From: Eopsaltria australis
Taxonomy: Eukaryota; Chordata; Aves; Passeriformes; Petroicidae
NCBI GenBank assembly: GCA_034509425.1
Contig: JAVTVJ010000033.1
Span: 3,658,001 to 3,722,000, forward strand
Direction of reading: 5' to 3'
Length of the DNA: 64,000 nt
The number at the start of each line of letters is the position of its first letter. Within the stretch, counting starts at the first letter, position 1. Positions 35,955 through 47,700 of the stretch are shown in pieces. Made by a program: the position numbers and the translations under genes. The notes below the pieces were generated by a model, which ran no database searches, had not been told where the DNA came from, and was given only the letters and a program-made list of their open reading frames with translations.

Positions 35955-38900
35955 AAAACTGGATTTTTTTCTTCCAAGTGAAAGATTAACTCTTCCATGT
36001 TGTTTTTATGACTAGCTCACATGGTAAACACAAGAAAGCTACTAAAGTGTGCCTCTTTCTTTTATTCATTTTTTAAATGTAAAATTGATCAATATTAATC
36101 ATATTGATTATGTGCACTTATTTACAGCTTTATTTTATGAACTAAACTGCATTACAGTTCCATACAGATAGTTGTCTAGTGATGGTTTTGTCAATAATTG
36201 AATGTTCGGAGCTGTCCACAGGAAATTATCGCTGATTATTGAAAGCAGACTCCATTGAATTTTACTCTCTTAGTGGATTTCTGAGCCTGTGCAATTTGGG
36301 TTTTTTTCATGAAAAAACCAAGACGATTTGGAAATTCCAAAATCTGTTTTTATATCTTGAAGACTAGGATTTTAGAGTTTTAAATATATGGTCTGTGAAA
36401 GATTATTCATCCTTCTGGAAAGAATCAGTTCCTTGAGATGAAACTAAAGTATTAGTTCAAATTTTGAGACTGAATTTTCTGAAGCTATCATAGCCATATG
36501 TTATCATTATAATCGAGTATAGTGTTATATCATTATACTTGATCTTATGTTTGTGTATGAAGTACAAACTTCAAGATGCAAAATTTTCTCAAGTGCAATC
36601 ATTACAAAACTTTTTTGCCTCTTATCACATCATTTGGGTTTTTTTTTTCATTCTGGCTTATTTCTGAAATATTTAGATAGGAGATTTAAATAATATAATA
36701 TGCTTTAGGCTTAATTAGATTATCTAAGAGTCAGATTGCTTAATGTTTTCCTATCTGAAAGTAACTGAGTTAACACTCAAAACTAAAAAACTGTTAAACA
36801 AAGCCAGAAGACCTGGTTATGATTTAGAAAGTTTGAAGGAGGATAGGGGATAAAAGGCTCCATAAAGTTTACCACATTCATTGAACAGCAGTAGAAATCA
36901 TTAAAAACATTTCAAGTGCACTTAAACTAAAAAGGATACATTTTAAAGGAAGTAGCCTTCCTATCAAGTTCTGGTTTAAACATTAATACTTCCAAACTTT
37001 TTTATTACTAAGATCTTCTCTGAGAAGAGAGAGGTTTCAGAGACTATATGTCTAAGTCCAAGATCTTCCTGCACACTCATGAAATCAATGGGATTTTCAA
37101 CATATGAAGGGCCTCCAAATCTGTTTCTGTAGTGTCAGTGACTATGTATTTTATCGCTGTTCTTTTCCCATGTATTTTATTTACATTATACCATTTAGCA
37201 TCTCCAGTGCTTGGTACATATTACATTAGTCAGTTTTTTGAATACAGTTGGAAGACTGTATTATGTCTTGTAGCTGATATTTCAAATTTGGGTAATTGTA
37301 ATTCTTCATAATTTAAAATTATAATCTAAGACATCCCAGGCCCCATTTGAAGTGCAGTTGTTTTAAATATTTTCCATAGAGTGTTCTTGCATCATTCAAT
37401 TTCCCTCTTTTTCCTTCAGTGACAATGGCACACGTTTTCTCCTTCAAATTTAATCTCTTTTGTCTTTTAGGCAAAGATAAAACAATCTTTATCGGTAATC
37501 AATTACTAATCACAGAATAAAATCTAAAGGGTTGACTTTACAATAAGAGCATTGCCAGCTTTTATTGCTTGAGTATAAAGCAAACCTATGGAAACAAGGA
37601 ATACAAGGCACATTCTGTTACAAGTCCAAAAGAGCAAGCACATAATGAATAGATCGATAGAATAATCAATAGACTCAGAAAAGGATGAAATAGAGGGTAA
37701 GTCAGTCTCATGATTAGTAAGCAGATGACAGTTCATAACAGCATCTCTAAACAAAACACAATCAGTTTTCTGCACATTTTGTGGAGGAACAAATCTGATA
37801 GCCGAAGGAACATAAGCACAAAGAAAACAAAAGTAATGGCTTAAGTGACTGAGGACATGGCATAAGAATATTTAAAGTTTAGTAAACCCACAGATGATAC
37901 TTGGATTATAAGCATCTTTTATATGATTGAGGAGAAGCACAGTGGAGAATGCTTAATCTGATTTTATCACAATAAAAATTGTTGGCTTATTTGTAGTGTG
38001 ATAAAACTGGTCATTCTAGAAAACTAAGCATAATCAGCAGATCAAATATGAAAAATTATCTCCACAAATTCAATATAATTCCAGCTAATTTTGGGGGAAA
38101 AAACTGCCACTTTTAAACACTACTTTTCTTATGCACAGCTTGCATATTGTTATAGATTGAATCCCTGAAGTCTTGTGTTTTGGTTTGGGTTGTTTTAATA
38201 TACATTTAATGCACTTTTAATACTAAATGTACATATTCATACATCATACAAGTATTTGCAGAGTGATTTGGCTATTATCAGTAGAATTTTAAACTCATGT
38301 TGAGCTGTACCCGCTTCATTAAAAAAAAAATCTTTTTCTTTTGTGTTATCATAGTTCTCTAACTCTTGGAGAATCACTTTTTTCTTAATCATAAAAGGGA
38401 AACAGAGTTTATTTTACATACAGTGAAACTAATACAGCAGAAAAAATTTGATGTGATGCTTTTGTGTTAATATTTTACATGGATCATGGTGGAATAGCGC
38501 CACACTGCCTCTATTCGATGAAGCATCTTTTTTATGAAAGAGCATAATACATCAGAAAGAAATATTTCTGTCAGCTGCATGGCCGCTTTCTTTCTATTCC
38601 AACGAAAACTTTCATTTGTATTGCTCGTCCCCCAAACATAGCATTCTCATGGCGCACATCTCTGTACACAGTGCATTAATTCTGCAGATATTGGACTCTT
38701 TCATAAACCAGTACTCTCCCTGTTGTGCCCAGCTGTATGACTTTTCCTTCTCTCTGGCTTCCTTTTTCTGCGATCATTCTGCTTCTATTATTTGCTCTCT
38801 GTTTTTCTGCCCTTTACACTTCCTTATTTTCCTGAAGAGAAAGGTTGGCCAACGCTGCAGGTAATTTTAGATTCATTTTTTGAAACCTCAGACCCCATAT

Positions 38901-39047
38901 TCCCAAACTGGTATTACAATTATCTGAAGTCAGCAGTATGTGGCAGAATGTGTAGCTTGCTGTATACTTTTTTCAGTGCCTATAGTCATACAAATTTCCA
39001 GGGCTTGCTGTGTGCCCCTGTCAATAACTGCAGGCAGGCAGAGTCAG
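35955..39047. other. Unique sequence, no gene seen
   Basis: No gene or repeat recognised. Two parts, 36110-36320 and 38420-38700, have fewer simple runs and some CpG and may be conserved noncoding DNA. The overlapping short frames at 38616-39149 are not similar to known proteins. Confidence 0.5.
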
Positions 39048-39053
39048 AATGTA
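39048..39053 (+). repeat. Left target-site duplication AATGTA
   Basis: Identical to 39629-39634 on the other side of the solo LTR. A 6-bp duplication is typical of beta-retrovirus-like (ERVK class) integration. Confidence 0.75.
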
Positions 39054-39330
39054 TGTGCTGGCTTCGGCTGGAGGAGAGTTAATTTTCTTCACAATGGCTG
39101 GTATGGGGCTGTGTTTTGGATTTATCTGAACACAAGGTTGATTACATAGAGATGTATTTGTTATTGCTGAGCAGGGATTACACAGACCCGAGGCTTTTTC
39201 TGCTTTTCCTATTCTGCACACTGACAAAGGGCGGGCTGAGGGTGCCTGAGATGCTGGGAGAAGGCACAGCTGGGACAGGTGACCCCAAGTGACCACAGCG
39301 ATATTCCAGACCATGTGATATCATGTTCAG

Positions 39331-39338
39331 TATATAAA
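39331..39338 (+). promoter_or_regulatory. LTR TATA box
   Basis: TATATAAA lies about 280 bases into the LTR and about 160 bases before its polyadenylation signal, the expected U3 position. Whether it is still active is unknown. Confidence 0.55.
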
Positions 39339-39497
39339 GAAGGAAGTAGGGGGGATGTTTGGAGTGATTTTGCCAAATCACCATTACCTGTGATGGGTCT
39401 CTGTTTTCCTGGAGATGGCTGAACACTTTTCTGCCCATGGGACGTGGTGACTTAATTCCTTATTTTGCTTTGCTTATATTCTGCTATTGCTTTTCCT

Positions 39498-39503
39498 ATT
39501 AAA
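39498..39503 (+). terminator. LTR polyadenylation signal ATTAAA
   Basis: ATTAAA is followed by CTGTCTTTATCTC, as in the family consensus that I recall. Confidence 0.5.
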
Positions 39504-39628
39504 CTGTCTTTATCTCAACCAATGAGTTTTCTGTCTTGTACCCTTCTGGTTCTTTCCCCAATCCCACTGATGTGGGAGCGAGCAAGTGGCTGCACGGGGC
39601 TTGGTTACTGGCACAGACTAAACCATGA

Positions 39629-39634
39629 AATGTA
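39629..39634 (+). repeat. Right target-site duplication AATGTA
   Basis: Matches 39048-39053 exactly and abuts the LTR end. Confidence 0.75.
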
Positions 39635-40846
39635 TTATATTTTTTCCTTTGTGATTCCTGTTCATCTTTAAACTCATACGTAACTTAGGGTTGAGATAAC
39701 TATGCATGTGCCAAATGTTGAGTGCTCCTTCTCTTTGAATAAGGCTGTTAGAAATTCACAGCTTCTGGATGGGACTGAACAGTAAGAAACATTGCTCTTC
39801 TCTGTAAGGTGTCATAGTATTTGAATTCTATCAGAAAACAAACAAAAAATGCACAATAAAAACCAGCCCTGTAGAGCCTCCAAGTTTAGATAGAGATTCC
39901 CAGTAAAACCGAGTATAGTGTAGAATGGAGACAATTAGTAGGTAAATGTTTTCAGTCTGAGATCTGCAGATGTACCAAAGGAAATCAAGCTAAAAGCATG
40001 AGCAAAAACTGGGAGATATGGGATAAGCTTTCCACAACAGAATAGAGAAATATTGTGAGGGATAATCTCTATTTTCTGACTGGAACAGTGTGAAGCTTTT
40101 GGAGAAGCCACATTTTTTGCACATACTGATTCTCATCAGACGCTATCTGTTCTGTTGCTTTTACTAGTGGAAGTGGTCACACAAAAGAATGTGCAGAGCT
40201 CACCATGGCTCCCTTCCATCTATATCTGGCCATGACCATGTTCATACTGTTCCACAATGATGCTTTGCTCTATGCTTTCATGGCAGCTCCTACTTCTCAA
40301 CATGTTTATTTCTTCAACACCAAATTAATTAAAAAAAAACAAAACAACAACCTGTGTACCTGTTATAACTAAAGGAGAACTCAAACTCATGCCACCATGT
40401 TATTACACTATCTAATTATTTGCCTAAGAAAAGGCCACTACAGTATCTTGAGCAAATATTTGGTTTAAAAAAGGATATGCTTTTACTAAGTTTTACTGAG
40501 AACACTTTGTGACTCAGTCTTCCCTTTTTAGATTTCAGTGTACTGTGATTTGACAGTCATGCACATATAAGTACGGAATTCATACCTACCACAGTAGAAA
40601 AATCTTCCTGTTGAGGCTTTTAACTCATCCTGCCCTGTCCACCCACCTGTATGCAAAAATAAGTTGCCTAATTTAGAAATATATGTTCATTACACAGCTG
40701 AAATTAAGTTGCAAACTAGAAACCTAAGTTAAGCAAAGTAGATCCCTTAGCAGAATTCACAATCAAATACCCCAATTAATGTTCCCAAGTTATGCTTTTT
40801 TTCTTTAGGAATCTCATAAAGATTAAATTAATCATCTGTCTGAACA
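39635..40846. other. Unique sequence, no gene seen
   Basis: Nothing recognisable between the solo LTR and the next CR1 tail. Confidence 0.55.
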
Positions 40847-41104
40847 TGAACTTCAAGCCACAGCAAGAAAAGTTCAGGCTGGACATCAGGAAGAATGTAT
40901 TCACTGAAAGGGTTGTTAAATATTGGAATGAGCTTCCCAGGGAAGTGGTGAAGCCTCCACCCCTAAACGTGTTCAGGAAACAACAAGACATGGAACTTAG
41001 TGCTGTGGTTTACTTGACATGGTGGTATCCAGATAAAGATTGGACTTTATGATCTTGGAGGTCTTTTCCAACTTTAATGGTTCAATGATTCTATATTTCT
41101 ATGA
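40847..41104 (+). mobile_element. CR1 LINE 3' end
   Basis: GAACTTCAAGCCACAGCAAG opens a CR1 3' region. GTTCAGGCTGGACATCAGG, TGAAAGGGTTGTTAAATATT, GAATGAGCTTCCCAGGGAAG and GATCTTGGAGGTCTTTTCCA follow, ending in TTCAATGATTCTATATTTC. It is 5'-truncated with a preserved 3' end, the normal CR1 insertion shape. The frame at 40792-41052 is the read-through of this tail, not a gene. Confidence 0.9.
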
Positions 41105-42462
41105 CTTTGGCTAGTGACACATTAAAATAAGACATGCTATTAGACTAACCTTTTCAGTTTATTGTCACATTTTTAGTTTTCTTCAATGAGAGTTAAAATG
41201 CATCAAAAGTTCCATGAAATATACAATTATAACAGTGTATAACTTTGACTGCATGTGAACAGCTAGATACAATGTGAGGAACCTGTTTGCTCCAATCACT
41301 TAGTTACTATTTATAATTCTACAGAAACATAATTTCAAATGAAAGTATTGGAAGTGTTATTTTTCTATTTTGTGCTTCAGTTTTACTGATCCAGTTCAGT
41401 TTTTAGATCCAGTTCAGGCAGTACCTTAAATCATCTGATATTTTTTTTATCCAATGTTGAATATTACTTCATACATATGCAAAATCAGTAGACTGTGCTT
41501 GAACATACATATATATATATATGAATGTGAGTGAGCATATATTTGCATTTAGATTTACATTGATATGGTAGAAATTATAGTCCTTCCTGAAGCTTTGCAT
41601 TCCATTTCCACCACCTCTCCTTTTCAAATATGTGCCTGCTCCTTGTAGTACAATAAACCTAGTATTAGCAACAGTAATATTCACGTTTGCCTCCATTGCT
41701 AAATTAGCTTTTTAATCAGGGCTTTAATCTATACAGACCTTCAGGTTTTTCATGGGATGCTTATAAATTGATATCCTCTGATTACATTATATCCTGTAGC
41801 AATTTGGCAGGATGGTATTGAATCTGTATGTGATTGTTAAATTGCTTAAGCAACCATTGTTCTTACTTTTCTTCCATTATAATTTTTCACACATTTTTCC
41901 TAAAAAGTTTCTTTTTTGTTTTGGTAAGAATGGAAATACTGTAGTCCTTCAAGAAGCTACTGGTTTGGTGCAGATAGGTATTTCATGCAGGACAATGCCA
42001 ACGACATTATCTAACTATATCATCTAATACAAGGTATCTAGTGTAAAGATACCAGTGCTGTAAAAGTCTCCCAGATGAAAAAAATAAAGCAGCATATTTA
42101 ATTTATGAATACAGAAATAGTACTTTCTAAATTTTCCTGGAAATAATGCAGTTGATTCCTTTTAGCTTTCATGACAAATTTATTAATATTATGCACAGAT
42201 CAGAATTAATCATAGCCTTGAAATATGTATTTGTATAAACATATACAAATTTACAGTTCCAGAACTACTGGATATCACTAACTAGGCAAACACCAAATTG
42301 TAGATATTCTGATAAAATCGCAAATAGTTTTGACAACAAGATTTTTACCTGTGAAGATGAAATATGAATGTGTTTGTCTAAATGGTCAAATATTTTTAGA
42401 CACAGCTGTCGCAAATTCAACACAGTAGTTTCTCCTTTGCTACATATTATCTCCATGTTTGA
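41105..42462. other. AT-rich unique sequence, no gene seen
   Basis: Only a short TA repeat (41508-41522) stands out. No gene recognised. Confidence 0.55.
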
Positions 42463-42520
42463 AAGTCCCACTACCCCTTGCTCTCAGAAAATTTACTCCA
42501 CCCCAGCCAAAACCAGCACA
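42463..42520 (-). mobile_element. Short LTR edge fragment, antisense
   Basis: On the minus strand from 42520 the text starts TGTGCTGGTTTTGGCTGG and goes on to AGTAAATTTTCT. This matches the first 40 or so bases of the solo LTR at 39054. Similarity fades beyond about 42463. It may be the 5' stub of a deleted LTR. Confidence 0.5.
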
Positions 42521-43207
42521 TTTTGCCAATGTCATTCCCACTTTTTAATCTGTGGTGCAAATAAGAACATAAAGAAGCTTAAATTGCCAATTATTTTGTT
42601 TATTTGTCTTTTCCCTTAAGCGCTTTATACCAAGCATGCTTGTGAGAGTAATTGCTAAGTTACATGTACTTTCTTTGTCTTGAAAGACAACTAAGCTGAA
42701 TGATTCCCTTTATGTGGATAAATTTCAGCTAATGGAACCCCAGCTAAAAGACTCATCATAATAAGAATTAAGCCACGATGTTCTTCTAAGGAAAAATAAC
42801 CAATCAACCAAGCAAACAAAAAAACCACCAAGAGCAAGAAGAAATCCAGACTAAGGAAAGAAATTATATCATTAATGCCTTGTAATAAAAATAGCTCTGC
42901 ACTCATTCTGTTTCCTGTGTTTACTACCATCTGATTTCAGAGTAGCTATCAGTAAAGTTCACATCAACGCCAGCAATTTGTATTCAACATCAAGGGCAGT
43001 GTCAAAAACTGCAGATATGATACCCAGTCAAAGAATTGACGGAGACATTAATCTATAAACATATATCTGCAAAAAATACCTGGACAATGACTTTTCAAAA
43101 GTACAATCAAAAGCTGAGTTGACAAATATTCTGTATGTTACAGACAAACTTTCCTGACAAAGGGGAGTTGTTCCATAGGGTAGAAATGGCAGACAGAGTG
43201 AATTGTA
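42521..43207. other. AT-rich unique sequence, no gene seen
   Basis: Nothing recognised. Confidence 0.55.
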
Positions 43208-43249
43208 TTTCTTTCTTTCTTTCTCTTTCTTTCTTTCTTTCTTTCTTTC

Positions 43250-43346
<97 letters not shown>

Positions 43347-43454
43347 CCTTCTATTTCTCTTTCTTTCTTTCTTTCCTTCTATTTCTCTTTCTTTCTTTCT
43401 TTCCTTCTATTTCTCTTTCTTTCTTTCTTTCCTTCTTTCCTTCTTTCTTTCTCT
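43208..43454. repeat. Large pyrimidine microsatellite with higher-order structure
   Basis: (TTTC)n from 43208, a (CT)n block at 43299-43324, then more (TTTC)n. From 43347 a 28-base unit starting CCTTCTATTTCTC recurs at 43375 and 43403, with a partial copy at 43431. The strand is almost pure pyrimidine for about 247 bases. The long phenylalanine/serine/leucine frames crossing it are translated microsatellite. Confidence 0.95.
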
Positions 43455-43477
43455 CCAGTCATCCAGCCATCCATTTC

Positions 43478-43540
43478 TAATATATATATATAAATATATT
43501 TACATTTATATATTTACATTTATATATTTACATTTATATA
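43478..43540. repeat. AT-rich minisatellite, 14-base unit
   Basis: After a (TA)n run, the unit ATATATTTACATTT repeats exactly at 43494, 43508 and 43522, with a partial fourth copy. Confidence 0.85.
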
Positions 43541-44648
43541 AATCCATTCTACTGTATTATCTACTTTTCAAAGTTTATATACAGCACTAAAATATAATCC
43601 CTATTAATCTTGTTTACAAAGTTCATTATTCTATTCAACTGAAGAAATAACAATGACCCTATTTTCATACAATTTATAGAATAGAAAATTTTTCCTAAGA
43701 TATTTCTGAGGTCTATCCTAGATTCTAAGACTTCTGTCTGATGCACTGTATCAGGAAGGACTCTGAATCCCTTTGGGGTTGTTAAGTAATGGTAAAGAGA
43801 TTATAGCAGAATTCAGATGAAATACTGTTTACATCAAACCAAACACTTTATTCTAAAAGGAGTAGAATTCAAAGTTGTAAATACAAAATGTGACAGGAAG
43901 CAACAATACCCAGTGTTTTGGCTTCTACTATCTAATATACAGCAAGAATCAGGTTTTTTCAGTCATAATTCTTGGACCATGGATCTGAAAAATATTCAAA
44001 ACTGTGCTCTGGAAAGTCATGGTCTCTTTTGCATGTTTCTTGTCCTCATCAAACTCAAATATTCGTTTTTCATTCACAGAAGAGTTTCAGAAGAAGGAAA
44101 AGGTTCAAAAACACGAAACCTACCTACCAATACTGTTCAAGAAGAGTAGCATTCAATGCAGAGAGCTGTTTCATCTTGGGAGAAATGTGGAACAAATCAT
44201 TTCAGCAAAAAACCTGAATGTGGGCTTTCTACATGTGAGCCAATACCTTCATAATTGTGAGCATATTTAAAGGCTTTCCAGAGTTTTACCTATGCTGTAA
44301 TGAATGTGAGTAGCTAAAGAGACACAGTAGTACCATTTTCTATCTCTTTGGTAGAAAGGAAATCTAATTATGCGTTAGTAATTCTGCTTTCAGTTAGAAA
44401 AATGTAAAAAGAGAAGGAATTCCTTTCATGTTCACAATTTTAGCAAGTATCTTGATATAATTATTTTTATTGGTCTTTAGAAAACTTTTCTTGACATTAA
44501 GACAGTTTAAAAAAACCCCATTTCTCAAAGTTATTACTTAGATCCATGCAGTTGGATAAGAAGGCTATTTCCATTATAAAAACAATAGTTTAATAAGCAA
44601 TGATCTCTGTATGACCCAATGTTAATACAACTGAAATTGATAGCAAAA
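43541..44648. other. Unique sequence, no gene seen
   Basis: Three overlapping plus frames at 43817-44270 stay open for 80 to 110 codons but show no family resemblance. Nothing else recognised. Confidence 0.5.
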
Positions 44649-44737
44649 TGGAGAAGGGAAGAGAAAGGGGAGTGGGAAGGGGAAGGCGAAGGGGAAGGGA
44701 AAGAGGAAGAGAAAGGGAGGGGGAAAGGGAAGGCGAA
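44649..44737 (+). repeat. Purine-rich (GGGAA)n-like tract
   Basis: About 89 bases almost purely G and A, with repeated GGGAAGG and GGGGAAGG units and two interrupting GGCGAA motifs. The glutamate/glycine-rich frame at 44619-44927 is a translation of it. Confidence 0.88.
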
Positions 44738-47700
44738 TATGTGGATTTCATCCTTGATGTCTTACATGCAAGAAGTGAGGCACAAAATCATTCAATTTGG
44801 TTTTTATTCCTGTAAATTGTTCCTAATTACTGCCTCTTTGCTAGTTGCAGAAGAAGCTGAGTGGCACAGAATAATATTAGAGATGTTTTTTTCCTCAAAA
44901 TACTTTCAATTAAATGTTATCTTCTAATGGACAAGGAGTAACTGCAGGTGCTTCTTTGTAATATACATAGAGCATAGCACTGAATATTACAACCCATAAA
45001 AGTTTTACTAATTCTAAGTTTATTGAAGAAAACATGATATTTTTGCTGGATTTTGTTAGCATAAAGTATTCAATAAATCTACAATATTTTTCACCTTTAA
45101 CTACTGTTTGTTGAAAACAGTTTTCTTGAAAAAAAGGTGCTAAATAGGTCAACCTTTAGTCTTTTATAGACTATGCACTGGCACTGAGCACGTTACATTG
45201 ATTATATTTAATCATGTAACTTAAAGACTGGTATTAAATTCTGTTCTGACAGTTGTTGAAAATAATTAAATCAGTCACTGCTGATTCCTCTTATTTATTA
45301 GTCATGGGATGTTTTACACCACTTGGATATTCAGAGAAATAATACAAAAATGTTGGAGGTTTCCTAGGAGGGTATCTTCTCTTCCTTCCCCTTCCTCCTC
45401 TCCACTGAAAAATTCAGCTTTTTTTGTCTGTTGTTCCTTTGTATTGAAAGTTTGACTAATTTAATGTGATAACAGAAACATAAGCCATGAAAAATTAATG
45501 GTTCCAATCTCAATTGCTTTATAATGTTGAATAAAATAAACATACATAGATTTCTAACAGTGGAAGAATATTTCTGATGATCACTGATGTTAATACAATG
45601 TTAATGTATCATTAAATGTTAGGTTAAAATGAGTGAAGATAATTATCATGCACAGACCTAAAAGATCAAATCAATGTTAGTAAATAGTTCATGCCTCTTA
45701 AAAGGCCCCCTCCAGAAATGGATGGTGTGTGAAAAAGAAAAGACCTGTTTGTGCTAATACTTTATACATTGTGCACGTTGCTCAGAAGTAGCAATCAGGG
45801 TGATTGTTGTGATACTCCTCTCAGGAATATTATGTGATGCTGTGTATATTTCACACAAGAAGAGTTTCAAGGCCATTGAACTGGAAAGAAATGAAATAGC
45901 AACACATTCTCAGTCACAGTCTTGTGATCTGCTGTCCAGCTTGGCTGCTTACTGCTGGATCCCTTCTCCATGAGCATTGTCCTTGGCTTAACTTTTTTCA
46001 CTGACCTATGTCTCTAAAAAACAGCTACCCAAGTAAGCTACAAACTTTTGACCTACTCTTCATAGCACTCTCGCACAATTGTAAGCATCTGTCCTAATCC
46101 TTTTGCCCTAAAAGGATTCAAACATGAATTGTCAGAACAAAAAAAAAAACCAATGCTCTGTGGAAGGACTGGTTACACATCCTGGAAGTCTGTAATTGCC
46201 TAAATGAATTGAGTAAAGAAGAATATTACACACGTTAACACCTTAATAATTTTTAATCAACAAAATTTTGGCAGGAGTATTAAAAATGAATCCTAAATGT
46301 AAAAAATATATACTATTGATTATCCTCAATTTTTATACGTCAAAGCTCTCTAGAAAGAAGAGTACTTTATCTCTTTTTAAAGACTGAGGAAAGGGCAATG
46401 GGAGACTCAAGACCAAAAGTGATACAATTGGGCAAGATTTTAAAAAGCAAAATTATTCATGAGATAATATAATAATACATTTAGTATTTAGACTATGTAG
46501 ATAAATAGATGAACCTAAATTCTTTGTGAATATTCCTCTGTTGTTGTACTTCATACATTCTATGTTTAGTTCATTGCTTGCTTGGTTCATTTTACATATA
46601 TTTAGCAGTAGTTAAATAGGGCATTAAAATTGCTGAGTTACCTTCCCTCCCTTTCTGCTCCCTCCCTGCTCTCCAAACAATAAATTGAGCTTTGAATAAA
46701 TAATTCAGATTACTTCTATAAAACCTTGTTTGCTTGTGGTTTGACTTAGGCTTTAGTCATTACAGTTAATGTTAGTGCGCCTTCAACACTCTCAACTATG
46801 CTTTATCAGAAGGCACTGCTGATGGAATGTAGTTTTATGGTAGCTATAATATCACTCTGTAAAAAGAAGATCTATTCTGACTAACTTCAGCATCTGACTT
46901 CCTCTTAAATAGCTAGCATTTAAGCATCCTAGGTGAGATTTGTTTAATCTCTGGAACGTCACATCAGGATGGCAATTTATCTCAGTCCAAATGAATACCC
47001 TAAGTAGATCAGATGAAGTAGCCCCTGGAGAGGGCTATAAAAATTCTATGTTCATAGTTGAGACCACAGATATAGATATCTATATTTTAAAGCTAGCTGT
47101 CTTTTAGAGATTTGAGGATTGTTGATACAACTTTCACCTCTGCTATTTTCCCTTTTAATAGATGCTTAAAATGAGAAGTGTTTTCACTCTGAAAGTCTTC
47201 AAAAGTACTCATTTTCATTGACTACATCGGGAATACAAGCACTTAATTTCAGAACATGCATCTATTCTACCTTACATATTTAAGATGTGACTCAATAATA
47301 TAATTTTTCTTCTGTGCATGTGTATGCATATTTTTCACGTGTGTACTTGAAAGTGACTAAGACTTTTGATATTGTTCATTTAACATGTTGTAAGAAGAAT
47401 TAACTACAACAAACCACAAAATTTTGTCTAAGTATGAAAGCCCTCCATAATCAATATATTTAATTAGTTTTCAGAAGTCAAATAAATAAATAAGGGCAAC
47501 TTAACAGTGTGAATTCTTATGACTATATTTTAAAGCTGTTGTGTTTCTCTTCCCCTAATATCTAAGGCATGTAGAACAACTAATTATCAGCCTATTGTTT
47601 TTCATTAAGCAAAGAAGGGGCAGGACTGGAAAGTATATTTTCAGGAAGAGAAATAGTTTCAAGAATACTGAACGATACTGTGATGTCCTGAACCTGGAAT

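Larger units (their letters stand above)
39054..39628 (+). mobile_element. Complete solo LTR of an avian endogenous retrovirus
   Basis: It starts with TGTGCTGGCTTCGGCTGG and ends with CAGACTAAACCATGA, about 575 bp, flanked by AATGTA on both sides. Inside, in order, are GGTATGGGGCTGTGTTTTGG, CTGCTGAGCAGGGATTACAC, a TATA box (39331-39338), CCTGGAGATGGCTGAACAC, a polyadenylation signal ATTAAA (39498-39503) and CTTTATCTCAACCAATGAG. All of this matches a widespread avian LTR type. The 3' edge has lost the usual final CA. No internal proviral sequence remains, so it arose by recombination between two LTRs. The minus-strand frames at 39021-39438 are chance frames in GC-richer LTR. Confidence 0.92.

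Noticed and set aside
39021..39438. Minus-strand frames of 86 and 97 codons
   Set aside because: They are antisense to the solo LTR and share no motif with known proteins.
43135..43590. 151-codon protein rich in F, L and S
   Set aside because: It is the translation of the (TTTC)n/(CT)n microsatellite; two other frames give the same kind of product.
44619..44927. 102-codon protein with an E/G/K-rich region
   Set aside because: The charged part is the translated purine tract, and the rest has no family resemblance.
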